Source: an uncultured Pseudomonadota bacterium (lineage in GTDB: Bacteria; Pseudomonadota; Gammaproteobacteria; Methylococcales; Methylomonadaceae). Taken from it: a stretch of 5,110 nt of DNA. A model generated the notes under the pieces. It worked only from the letters and a program-made list of their open reading frames with translations. It had not been told where the DNA came from and ran no database searches. Position numbers and translations under genes: made by a program. Positions 1 through 5,110 of the stretch are shown piece by piece. The stretch spans positions 1-5,110 of the forward strand of contig CAIUWU010000019.1 in NCBI GenBank assembly GCA_903902945.1, written 5' to 3'. The first letter of the stretch is position 1. Each line of letters starts with the position of its first letter.

Positions 1-741
1 CCAGGCCGGGAGCAGGGCAAACGGGTAAAACACTGCCGCGCCATCGGCGATAGCCTGTTCGGCGTGCTGTTCCAGTTGTTTTTCTTTAATGACACTGGCC
101 TGAAAATTGCGGCTGTTATCAAAATATTGGGCCAGGTTTTGATTAAAGTAGCTGCGGCTGACCACGATTTCACCGGCACCCAGGCCGCGTACGCCCTGAT
201 TGGCTACTTGTAAACCGCGTTCAAACACCCGGCTGATGTCGGTGCCTTTGCGGCCATCGCCGCGGGTATACAAGGTCTGCCCGTCATCGTAAGCGGCATA
301 GCCGTCCAGTTTGGGGCTTACTTTGAATTGTAGAGACCCGAAATCAATACCCAGTTCGTTGGCAGCCTTTTCAATCCGTGCCGCCCAGCGTTCGACTTCT
401 TCGCGACTGTAAGCCTTATCGGTGGATAACATTGTCACCGGTAAGTCGACGGTTTTACCGGCAAACTGGGGTTCAGGCTCAACGTTGTGCAATAAGGCAT
501 GCTGTGGATCGCGGCGTTTTAATTCGGCCAGGAAGATAAAGTCATAATCGGCATCGCTGATGATGCTTTCGCCACCGCGATACAGCGCATTGGCAATTTG
601 CAAAAAGGCAATCAGTTCGTCATTGCTGCTGTCGCTGATCAGGCTTGGTTTTTCGCACAAGTTTAAAAAGCGTGGCTGACTGATATGACTGAAATCGAGT
701 TTCGCCTGATTTATGAGTTCGAGTTGCTGGGTTGTTAGCAT
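1..741 (-). CDS. Divergent NAD-dependent DNA ligase (LigA-like), N-terminal part, cut by the left edge
   Basis: The first 247 residues are present and the frame is still open at base 1. NAD-dependent ligases seal 3'-OH/5'-phosphate nicks through an enzyme-AMP intermediate. Residues about 43-75 match the NMN-binding Ia domain, with D63, Y66 and D67 in the ISDADYD motif. PVTMLSTDKAYS (102-113) resembles the PMLSLDNAF segment before the catalytic site. KLDG (144-147) is the nucleotidyl-transfer motif, with K144 the predicted AMP-accepting lysine. TRGDGRKGTDIS (159-170) is the typical RGDG block, and GEIVVSR (190-196) fits motif III with E191. The NSRNFQA segment (209-215) is a weak version of the usual NPRNAAAGSLRQ. 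The match is therefore clear in order but loose in detail, so this may be a second or specialised ligase rather than the housekeeping LigA. The start at 741 has no good Shine-Dalgarno, but there is no other Met before residue 104. A TATAAT box lies 32 bases upstream of it. Confidence 0.75.
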   Translation of the reverse strand, partial: MLTTQQLELINQAKLDFSHISQPRFLNLCEKPSLISDSSNDELIAFLQIANALYRGGESIISDADYDFIFLAELKRRDPQHALLHNVEPEPQFAGKTVDLPVTMLSTDKAYSREEVERWAARIEKAANELGIDFGSLQFKVSPKLDGYAAYDDGQTLYTRGDGRKGTDISRVFERGLQVANQGVRGLGAGEIVVSRSYFNQNLAQYFDNSRNFQASVIKEKQLEQHAEQAIADGAAVFYPFALLPAW

Positions 742-772
742 GAAGACAATGATGCTGTTTTCGGGGGCGCCA

Positions 773-778
773 ATTATA
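773..778 (-). promoter_or_regulatory. -10 box (TATAAT) of the ligase gene
   Basis: The minus strand reads a perfect TATAAT here, placing the predicted RNA start near 766 and giving a leader of about 25 bases before the ATG at 741. The -35 position falls inside the terminator hairpin just upstream and has no good match to TTGACA, so the strength is uncertain. Sitting immediately after a terminator fits an independent start for the ligase gene. Confidence 0.5.
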
Positions 779-783
779 CGGGC

Positions 784-814
784 AAAAAAAAGGCAGTGGT
801 GATTAACCACTGCC
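784..814 (-). terminator. Intrinsic terminator for minus-strand transcription
   Basis: On the minus strand GGCAGTGGT (814-806) and ACCACTGCC (800-792) form a perfect 9-bp stem with a 5-base loop, followed at once by eight T's (791-784). The plus-strand side has no T tract, so it acts only on leftward transcription. It lies 110 bases past the zur stop codon and would end both the purE-purK-zur message and the predicted small RNA that starts near 871. It separates these from the ligase gene. Confidence 0.88.
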
Positions 815-840
815 GGAACATCTTATCTTTCAAGAGGATT

Positions 841-870
841 ATGTCAACGAGGTAGGAAAGCGTCTGACAT
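841..870 (-). repeat. Inverted repeat forming the 5' stem-loop of the predicted small RNA
   Basis: ATGTCA (870-865) and TGACAT (846-841) are perfect complements. G864 and U847 can add a wobble pair, leaving a 16-base C/U-rich loop. The loop's CUUUC (859-855) could also pair with GAAAG in the linker (831-827), so a pseudoknot or alternative fold is possible. The stem is short and A/U-containing, so it is only modestly stable. Confidence 0.5.
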
Positions 871-877
871 GGGGCGC

Positions 878-883
878 ATTCTA
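878..883 (-). promoter_or_regulatory. -10 box (TAGAAT) of the predicted small RNA promoter
   Basis: TAGAAT differs from the sigma-70 consensus TATAAT at one base. Between it and the FNR-type box are 21 bases, against about 22 in classical class II FNR promoters, where the box is centred at -41.5. The normal -35 position reads AAGAAG, a poor match to TTGACA, as expected for a promoter that needs an activator. The predicted start is at about 871. Confidence 0.5.
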
Positions 884-904
884 AGGATTTAGCCCTTTGT
901 CTTC

Positions 905-918
905 TTGACGTGGATCAA
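905..918 (-). promoter_or_regulatory. FNR/Anr-type binding box
   Basis: The minus strand reads TTGATCCACGTCAA and the plus strand TTGACGTGGATCAA. This matches the FNR consensus TTGAT-N4-ATCAA at 9 of 10 specified positions and fits the Pseudomonas Anr form TTGAT-N4-GTCAA exactly. FNR and Anr are CRP-family, iron-sulphur oxygen sensors that activate transcription when oxygen is low. The box starts 6 bases past the zur stop codon, outside any gene, and is correctly spaced from a leftward -10 box. No regulator gene is in the window, so which protein binds is inferred. Confidence 0.62.
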
Positions 919-923
919 CAATA

Positions 924-1406
924 TTAGAGGTTATGACTATTTAGGCTTTGGCAGGCTTGGCACAGGCCGTGAATTTCCAGGGTTTTGCGTTGTGACTGGA
1001 AGCCGGAGCGGCTTAATTCCTGATTCAGGCTGTCGAGCAGATGGCCGGCAGGGCGTTCTTCGATGTCATGGCAATTGCTGCAGATCAGCAAAATCTGCTC
1101 ATGCTGTACCCCAGAGCAATGACAGCCAACGAAGGCATTCAAGCTTTCGACCCGGTGTATCAGTCCTTGTTCCAGCAGAAACTCCAGCGCCCGGTAAACC
1201 GTAGCTGGTTTGGCGGCATCGTTGCTGGGCCGAATCAGGTCCAGCAGGTCATAAGCCTTTACCGCTTTATGATTACTCCAGATCAGTTCCAGGGTTTTAC
1301 GGCGGATTGGTGTCAGCTGTGCGCCACGGCTCTGGCAAAGCTGTTCGGCAGCAGCCAGTGCGGTGGCGATGCATTGACCATGATCATGCGGGGTAAGGTG
1401 ATCCAT
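924..1406 (-). CDS. zur: Zinc uptake regulator Zur (Fur family)
   Basis: This 160-residue protein is a cytoplasmic zinc-sensing repressor that normally shuts off zinc import genes when zinc is plentiful. The winged-helix DNA-binding domain covers about residues 15-90: LTPIRRKTLELI (31-42), KAYDLLDLIRP (50-60) and KPATVYRALEFLLEQGLIHRVES (66-88). The last block matches E. coli Zur closely and separates it from Fur. The C-terminal domain has the structural zinc cysteines C109/C112 and C149/C152 (in HGLCQAC). By family comparison the regulatory zinc ligands would be H84, C95, H102 and E117. The N-terminus is His-rich (H3, H7, H9). It starts 6 bases after purK stops and lacks a clear Shine-Dalgarno, so it is probably translated by coupling to purK. 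No Zur box was seen in the window, so autoregulation is not supported here. Confidence 0.93.
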   Translation of the reverse strand: MDHLTPHDHGQCIATALAAAEQLCQSRGAQLTPIRRKTLELIWSNHKAVKAYDLLDLIRPSNDAAKPATVYRALEFLLEQGLIHRVESLNAFVGCHCSGVQHEQILLICSNCHDIEERPAGHLLDSLNQELSRSGFQSQRKTLEIHGLCQACQSLNSHNL

Positions 1407-1412
1407 GCGGGT

Positions 1413-2507
1413 TTATGAGTTATCAACCTGCTCGGCCAGTTGTTCCAGTGCATTCAGGCTGTGCTGGAATTCAGCCCGATTGTCGCTTCTGACTGTTGCA
1501 TGAGCGACTTTGCGGCCTTTGCGCGGGGCTTTGTCATATAAGTGCAGATGCACATGATTCAGACTCAGCAGTTCGGCATCACTGGCCAGTCCGCCGATGA
1601 AATTGACCATCGCCGCATGACCTCTTGGCTGAGTAGAGCCTAACGGTAAATCCAGAATGGCCCGTAGGTGATTTTCAAACTGACTGGTCTCGGCACCTTC
1701 AATGGTCCAGTGGCCGGAATTATGAACCCGTGGTGCAAATTCATTGGCCAGCAGGCTGCCGTTGACATCAAACAGCTCCAGCGCAATCACGCCGACATAA
1801 TCCAGCGCTTCCAGTAATAAGCGGACATGCGATTCAGCCTGTTGCTGGGCCGGATCGTTATCACGGCATTCCGCTACCCGCAAAATACCGCCGCGATGAC
1901 GGTTTTCCGATAGGGGATAGAACACGATGTCACCGGAAGGGCGACGGGCGGCGATGATGGATACTTCACGTTGGAAATTGACAAATCCTTCGACGATAGC
2001 TGCAGCACCGTTCATCGATTCCCAGGCCGCATCCAGGTCGTTAGCTGATTGCACAACAAACTGGCCTTTGCCGTCATAACCCATGCGGCGGCTTTTCAGA
2101 ATCGCCGGATAGCCAATTTCAGGCATGGCTTGCTGTAAATCTTGCAAGCTATCGATAGCCGCATAAGGGGCAGTGCCGATTTTCAGCTGATTGAAAAAAT
2201 TTTTCTCCAGCAGTCGGTCCTGGGCGACAGCCAGTGCATTAGCGGGCGGGTAAACTGTGGTACGGCTGGCCAGGAACTGAGCGACATCGGCCGGGACGTT
2301 TTCAAATTCGTAGGTGACGACATCAGCTTCATCGGCCAGCTTGGCCAGCAGTTCCGGGTTGTTATAGGCACCCAGCAGATGGTGGCTCAGGCCTGCGGCG
2401 CCGGCGTGATTGTCCGGGTCGAGCACAATAAAACTGAGTCCCAGCGGATAACCGGCCAGGGCGATCATCCGCGCCAGCTGACCGCCACCTAAAATACCGA
2501 TTTTCAT
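1413..2507 (-). CDS. purK: N5-carboxyaminoimidazole ribonucleotide synthase PurK
   Basis: PurK uses ATP and bicarbonate to convert AIR to N5-CAIR in de novo purine synthesis, and PurE then rearranges the product. It has 364 residues, close to the family's usual 350-390. The N-terminal fold shows the family hallmark GGGQLARM (7-14) and VVTYEFENVP (63-72). The ATP-grasp domain spans about 100-270, with PAILKSRRMGYDGKGQ (134-149) giving the ATP lysine K138 and the glycine loop, then EGFVNFQREVS (173-183) and the metal/substrate block NEFAPRVHNSGHWT (255-268). The C-terminal small domain (about 290-364) includes HLHLYDKAPRKGRKVAHAT, typical of PurK. The ATG overlaps the purE TGA (ATGA), so translation is coupled, and an AGGTG lies about 7 bases upstream. 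No defect is visible. Confidence 0.97.
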   Translation of the reverse strand: MKIGILGGGQLARMIALAGYPLGLSFIVLDPDNHAGAAGLSHHLLGAYNNPELLAKLADEADVVTYEFENVPADVAQFLASRTTVYPPANALAVAQDRLLEKNFFNQLKIGTAPYAAIDSLQDLQQAMPEIGYPAILKSRRMGYDGKGQFVVQSANDLDAAWESMNGAAAIVEGFVNFQREVSIIAARRPSGDIVFYPLSENRHRGGILRVAECRDNDPAQQQAESHVRLLLEALDYVGVIALELFDVNGSLLANEFAPRVHNSGHWTIEGAETSQFENHLRAILDLPLGSTQPRGHAAMVNFIGGLASDAELLSLNHVHLHLYDKAPRKGRKVAHATVRSDNRAEFQHSLNALEQLAEQVDNS

Positions 2508-3001
2508 AATGACACCTGTCTTGGATCAGGATTGGCATTGACGCTGTCGGTCTGATTCTGACGATAGGCTGCCAGTGCCGGGCGGTATTGCGGATGTTTA
2601 TTGCTGATAATTGCCGCTGCCAGTAATGCGGCATTAACCGCACCGGCTTTGCCGATTGCCAGGGTGCCAACCGGAATTCCGGCTGGCATTTGCACGATAG
2701 ACAGTAAAGAATCCATGCCATTCAAGGCTTTTGATTGTACCGGTACGCCGAGCACTGGCACGGCAGTTTTGGCGGCGGTCATCCCTGGCAAATGAGCAGC
2801 GCCACCGGCACCGGCGATGATCACTTCCAGGCCTTTGCTTTCAGCGCTTTCGGCATAATGAAATAATTTATCCGGGGTTCGATGAGCAGAAACGACTTCA
2901 ACTTCATGAGGGATATTGAGTTGCTCAAGGGTCTGGGCGGCATGCTGCATGGTTTCCCAATCTGAGGTGGAACCCATGATGATGCCAATTAATGCGGTCA
3001 T
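2504..3001 (-). CDS. purE: N5-carboxyaminoimidazole ribonucleotide mutase PurE (class I)
   Basis: PurE moves the carboxylate of N5-CAIR to carbon 4 to give CAIR, the step after PurK. Its 165 residues match the class I bacterial enzyme, which is normally an octamer. Visible motifs are the phosphate-binding GSTSDW (10-15), the catalytic SAHRTP (38-43, with H40), AGAGGAAHLPGM (63-74) and PVQSKALNGMDSLLSIVQMP (87-106). All key residues of the class are present, and the partner purK directly downstream confirms the two-step bacterial route. The ATG at 3001 has a good Shine-Dalgarno, GGAG (3012-3009), 7 bases upstream. It is the first gene of the leftward purE-purK-zur cluster. No E. coli-type PurR box was recognised upstream. 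Confidence 0.97.
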   Translation of the reverse strand: MTALIGIIMGSTSDWETMQHAAQTLEQLNIPHEVEVVSAHRTPDKLFHYAESAESKGLEVIIAGAGGAAHLPGMTAAKTAVPVLGVPVQSKALNGMDSLLSIVQMPAGIPVGTLAIGKAGAVNAALLAAAIISNKHPQYRPALAAYRQNQTDSVNANPDPRQVSL

Positions 3002-3039
3002 GCAAAATCTCCGGTTACTGCAAAATAAAATTGCCGGCG

Positions 3040-3048
3040 ATTATCGCA
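3040..3048 (-). promoter_or_regulatory. Predicted extended -10 promoter of purE-purK-zur
   Basis: The minus strand reads TGCGATAAT, an extended -10 (TGn) followed by GATAAT, one base off the TATAAT consensus. The predicted start is near 3033, about 32 bases before the purE ATG. The -35 region is weak, which extended -10 promoters tolerate. The box lies within a perfect short palindrome, GCGAT-t-ATCGC (3037-3047), which could be a repressor site or chance. Confidence 0.42.
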
Positions 3049-3076
3049 CAAATGCTGTGATTTTCTGATACTGGTG

Positions 3077-3104
3077 TTGGGTTGTCGGTATTTCTTGATA
3101 AGAT
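3077..3104 (+). promoter_or_regulatory. Weak candidate promoter for the ccm operon
   Basis: TTGGGT (3077-3082) and TAAGAT (3099-3104) are separated by 16 bases and would start RNA near 3111, about 30 bases before ccmA. Both hexamers are imperfect, so this is only the best candidate in the divergent 139-base gap. TTGAT at 3095-3099 resembles half an FNR box but has no matching ATCAA at the right distance. Confidence 0.25.
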
Positions 3105-3140
3105 AGCGCCCCTTGTTAATTTCACAGGTCGTTAAGGGCA

Positions 3141-3776
3141 ATGATCAATCCCCACCGGGTGCCGCTGCTGGAAGCCAGACAACTGAGTTGTCGCCGCGAT
3201 GAGCGCTTATTGTTTACTGATCTGAGCTTTATTCTGCATAACGGTGAAATTTTGCTGCTGGAAGGCAGCAATGGTAGCGGTAAAACCTCATTGCTGAGAA
3301 TCCTGTGCGGATTCCGCCAAGCCGATGGCGGCGAATTGCTTTGGCAGGGGCGGTCGGCCGAAACTGCCGATTACCGAGCTGCTCTGGCTTATGTCGGTCA
3401 TGCCGATGGCAGTAAAAAAGAACTGACGGTGTTGGAAAACCTGTTGTTCTGGCAGGCCTTGCACACCGCTGGTGATTACTCGCTGGAACAGGCGTTGCAC
3501 AAAGTTCAGCTGAGCGGTTTTGAAGATAATCTGATTCACACGCTGTCTGCCGGCCAGAAACGCCGGCTATCCCTAGCACGGTTGCTGATCAATGCGTATC
3601 CGCTGTGGGTGCTGGATGAACCGTTTACTTCACTCGATAGACAGGGCATAGAATTGATCGAACAACTAATTGCCGATCAGGTTGCTGGAGGCGGCGCCGT
3701 GATTCTGACATCACATCATGATTTAACCCTGACTTTTCCGGTCTTACAGCGCATTCATTTAGATTCATGGCATTAA
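3141..3776 (+). CDS. ccmA: Cytochrome c maturation ATP-binding protein CcmA
   Basis: CcmA is the ATPase of the CcmAB(CD) ABC complex of System I cytochrome c biogenesis. ATP hydrolysis at the inner face of the membrane drives release of haem-loaded CcmE from CcmC. The 211 residues match the family's short single-domain length. Walker A is GSNGSGKTS (42-50), the Q-loop region is YVGHADG (84-90), the signature is LSAGQ (135-139), Walker B is LWVLDEP (155-161), the D-loop is SLD (164-166) and the switch histidine is H192. The Q-loop keeps the CcmA-type GH but has Ala where E. coli CcmA has Gln. The cysteine after the P-loop (C56, LRILCG) is also typical of CcmA. An AAGGG sits just before the ATG. 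It is the first gene of the rightward operon and overlaps ccmB by 10 bases. Confidence 0.95.
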   Translation: MINPHRVPLLEARQLSCRRDERLLFTDLSFILHNGEILLLEGSNGSGKTSLLRILCGFRQADGGELLWQGRSAETADYRAALAYVGHADGSKKELTVLENLLFWQALHTAGDYSLEQALHKVQLSGFEDNLIHTLSAGQKRRLSLARLLINAYPLWVLDEPFTSLDRQGIELIEQLIADQVAGGGAVILTSHHDLTLTFPVLQRIHLDSWH

Positions 3777-4441
3777 TCCGCGCATTCCTGGCAGTCATTC
3801 GCCGCGATTTGTTACTGGCCGTACGACGCCGGGCAGAAATCGCCAATCCGATGCTGTTTTTTGTGATGGTGGTCACCTTGTTTCCGTTGGCCTTGGGGGC
3901 GCAGCCCCATTTATTGCAGGCGATGGCGCCAGCGGTGATCTGGGTGGCGGCGCTGTTGGCGGCGTTATTGTCTCTGGACAGTTTGTTCCGTTCCGATTTC
4001 GAGGATGGCTCACTGGAACAGCTGATGCTCACCGAGCATCCTCTGGCCGTTTTGGTGCTGGCTAAAATCGTTGCCCACTGGCTGGTGACCGGAGTGCCGT
4101 TACTGCTGATAGCGCCACTGCTGGCCGTGTTTCTGGGTTTGCCGGCTGAAGCGATCACCACACTGCTGTTGACCTTAGTACTGGCAACGCCGGTATTGAG
4201 TCTGATCGGGGCCATCGGTATGGCGTTAACGGTGGGTCTGCGCCGGGGCGGCATGTTGTTATCGCTGCTGGTGTTACCGTTGTATATTCCGGTGCTGATT
4301 TTTGCCAGCGCCGCTGTGGAGCGCTCGGTCAGTGGTCTGGCGGTAACCGCGCAACTTAATATCCTGCTGGCGCTGCTGTCACTGGCAGTGGTTCTGGTAC
4401 CGCTGCCGACCGCCGCAGCCTTAAAAATGAGTATTAACTAA
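3767..4441 (+). CDS. ccmB: Cytochrome c maturation membrane protein CcmB
   Basis: CcmB is the membrane partner of the CcmA ATPase in System I cytochrome c maturation. It has 224 residues, near the usual 220, and is almost entirely hydrophobic, with about six membrane segments (roughly 29-45, 49-70, 93-123, 128-155, 160-182 and 193-216). The diagnostic block is LLSLDSLFRSDFEDGSLEQLML (67-88), matching the conserved cytoplasmic loop thought to contact CcmA. RRDLLLAVRRRAEIANPMLFF (12-32) is also characteristic of the family's N-terminus. The start overlaps the end of ccmA by 10 bases with no clear Shine-Dalgarno, implying coupled translation. No signal peptide is expected. Confidence 0.95.
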   Translation: MALIRAFLAVIRRDLLLAVRRRAEIANPMLFFVMVVTLFPLALGAQPHLLQAMAPAVIWVAALLAALLSLDSLFRSDFEDGSLEQLMLTEHPLAVLVLAKIVAHWLVTGVPLLLIAPLLAVFLGLPAEAITTLLLTLVLATPVLSLIGAIGMALTVGLRRGGMLLSLLVLPLYIPVLIFASAAVERSVSGLAVTAQLNILLALLSLAVVLVPLPTAAALKMSIN

Positions 4442-4445
4442 AACC

Positions 4446-5110
4446 ATGTCTTTGATTCCTGCTGTTATCAGTCGTTTTTTTCATCGTATGGCATCGCCAC
4501 CGCATTTTTATGCACTGGCTGATCGCTGGTTGCCCTGGTTGGGGCTGATGTTTGGCTTGTTACTGGTTGCTGGGCTTTACGGCGGTTTGTTACTGGCACC
4601 GGCCGATTATCAGCAAGGTGACAGCTACCGGATTATTTATATTCATGTGCCGGCGGCGTGGATGTCTTTATTCATCTATGTTGCCATGGCGGTGATGGCG
4701 GCGATTGCCATGGTCTGGCGCATCAAACTGGCTGAAGTGATGCTGATCAGTAGTGCGCCGATCGGTGCCGGTTTTACCCTGATTGCGCTGGTCACCGGTT
4801 CGCTGTGGGGTAAACCGATGTGGGGTACTTGGTGGGTCTGGGATGCCAGACTGACATCGGAGCTGATTCTGCTGTTTTTATATCTGGGGATTATCAGTTT
4901 ATATGCCGCCATCGAGGACAAGCGTTCGGCAGCCAAGGCAGTGTCGATTCTGGCGCTGGTCGGGGTAGTTAATATTCCGGTGATTCATTATTCGGTGGAA
5001 TGGTGGAATACCCTACATCAAGGTGCGACCGTCACCAAAATGGACAAACCGTCAATTCACGTCAGTATGTTGATACCACTGTTATTAATGGCTCTTGCTT
5101 TCAAACTTTA
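4446..5110 (+). CDS. ccmC: Haem-handling protein CcmC, cut by the right edge
   Basis: CcmC is the inner-membrane protein that presents haem at the periplasmic face and attaches it to the chaperone CcmE. The first 221 residues are present and the frame is open at the edge, so about 20-30 residues are missing. The tryptophan-rich haem-binding motif is WGKPMWGTWWVWDARLTSE (121-139). The haem-axial histidines, H60 and H184 in E. coli, correspond to H67 (IIYIHVPAAW) and H191 (EWWNTLHQG). APADYQQGDSYRI (51-63) is nearly identical to E. coli CcmC. About five or six membrane segments are visible (for example 31-50, 72-91, 98-117, 140-156 and 168-185). It starts 4 bases after ccmB with a weak Shine-Dalgarno. 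ccmD and ccmE would be expected next to the right. Confidence 0.96.
   Translation, partial: MSLIPAVISRFFHRMASPPHFYALADRWLPWLGLMFGLLLVAGLYGGLLLAPADYQQGDSYRIIYIHVPAAWMSLFIYVAMAVMAAIAMVWRIKLAEVMLISSAPIGAGFTLIALVTGSLWGKPMWGTWWVWDARLTSELILLFLYLGIISLYAAIEDKRSAAKAVSILALVGVVNIPVIHYSVEWWNTLHQGATVTKMDKPSIHVSMLIPLLLMALAFKL

Larger units (their letters stand above)
784..871 (-). ncRNA. Predicted small RNA of about 88 nt, possibly low-oxygen induced
   Basis: No protein gene occupies this stretch, but it has every part of a bacterial small RNA gene on the minus strand. An FNR/Anr-type box (905-918) and a TAGAAT -10 (883-878) at class II spacing predict a start near 871. Bases 870-865 (AUGUCA) pair with 846-841 (UGACAU), with one possible extra G-U pair, making a 5' stem-loop. 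Its 16-nt loop contains CUUUCCUACCUC, which includes ACCUC, part of the 16S anti-Shine-Dalgarno sequence. A linker (840-815) carries a second such element, UCCUCUU. The transcript ends in a strong U-tailed hairpin of the kind Hfq-dependent small RNAs use. It resembles enterobacterial FnrS and Pseudomonas PhrS in design (FNR/Anr control, short, terminator-ended), but I see no sequence match to FnrS. An alternative is that the region is only the 3' untranslated end of the zur operon, or a leader with an attenuator ahead of the ligase gene. Confidence 0.55.

Noticed and set aside
841..855. Tiny plus-strand ORF (ATG at 841, four codons) after AAGAGG
   Set aside because: It is too short, the spacing of 3 bases to the purine-rich stretch is too tight, and the purine-rich match is simply the complement of the small RNA's C/U-rich linker.
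905..943. The FNR box acting on a rightward (plus-strand) promoter
   Set aside because: The best plus-strand -10 (TATTTA at 938-943) is only 19 bases past the box and would give only antisense RNA to zur; the leftward arrangement has better spacing, a better -10 and a terminator.
905..1418. Plus-strand open frames of 99 and 125 codons opposite zur
   Set aside because: They are antisense shadows of zur, have no family resemblance and no ribosome-binding site, while the minus-strand frame is a clear Zur.
3095..3108. Possible FNR box upstream of ccmA (TTGATAAGATAGCG)
   Set aside because: Only the left half TTGAT matches; the right half is not ATCAA or GTCAA.
3084..3140. Riboswitch or structured leader ahead of purE or ccmA
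   Set aside because: The gap is only 139 bases shared by two divergent promoters, with no purine-riboswitch core or strong hairpin seen.
3625..4254. Minus-strand 209-codon open frame opposite ccmA/ccmB
   Set aside because: Its composition is low-complexity (Ser/Asn/Thr/Arg-rich), as expected for the complement of a hydrophobic membrane protein gene; CcmB on the plus strand is unambiguous.

Overview
The window looks like chromosomal DNA from a gammaproteobacterium. All recognisable proteins (PurE, PurK, Zur, CcmA, CcmB, CcmC) are closest in motif pattern and length to gammaproteobacterial versions, base composition is moderate, and codon use is even across the window. A methylotroph-type lineage is possible, but that is only an impression. 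I see no mobile element, CRISPR array, tRNA or rRNA.

Left part (1-923, minus strand). A gene running off the left edge encodes the N-terminal 247 residues of a divergent NAD-dependent DNA ligase. Between its start (741) and the end of zur (924) lies a compact 180-base region. Read on the minus strand it holds, in order: a near-perfect FNR/Anr-type box, a -10 element at class II spacing, a stem-loop with an anti-Shine-Dalgarno-like loop, a second C/U-rich single-stranded stretch, an intrinsic terminator with eight U's, and a perfect TATAAT box serving the ligase gene. The simplest reading is an unannotated small RNA of about 88 nt made under low oxygen. This is the most interesting item in the window.

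Middle (924-3001, minus strand). purE, purK and zur form a tight gene cluster: purE and purK overlap by 4 bases and purK and zur are 6 bases apart. PurK and PurE carry out the two-step carboxylation of AIR to CAIR in purine synthesis. Zur is the zinc-sensing Fur-family repressor. The terminator at 784-814 is probably shared by this operon and the small RNA.

Right part (3141-5110, plus strand). Divergently transcribed from purE is the start of a cytochrome c maturation (System I) operon: ccmA, ccmB and a ccmC cut by the right edge. CcmA and CcmB form the ABC module, and CcmC handles haem for delivery to CcmE. The 139-base divergent region between purE and ccmA holds plausible promoters for both directions. 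No stretch over 300 bases lacks a gene.
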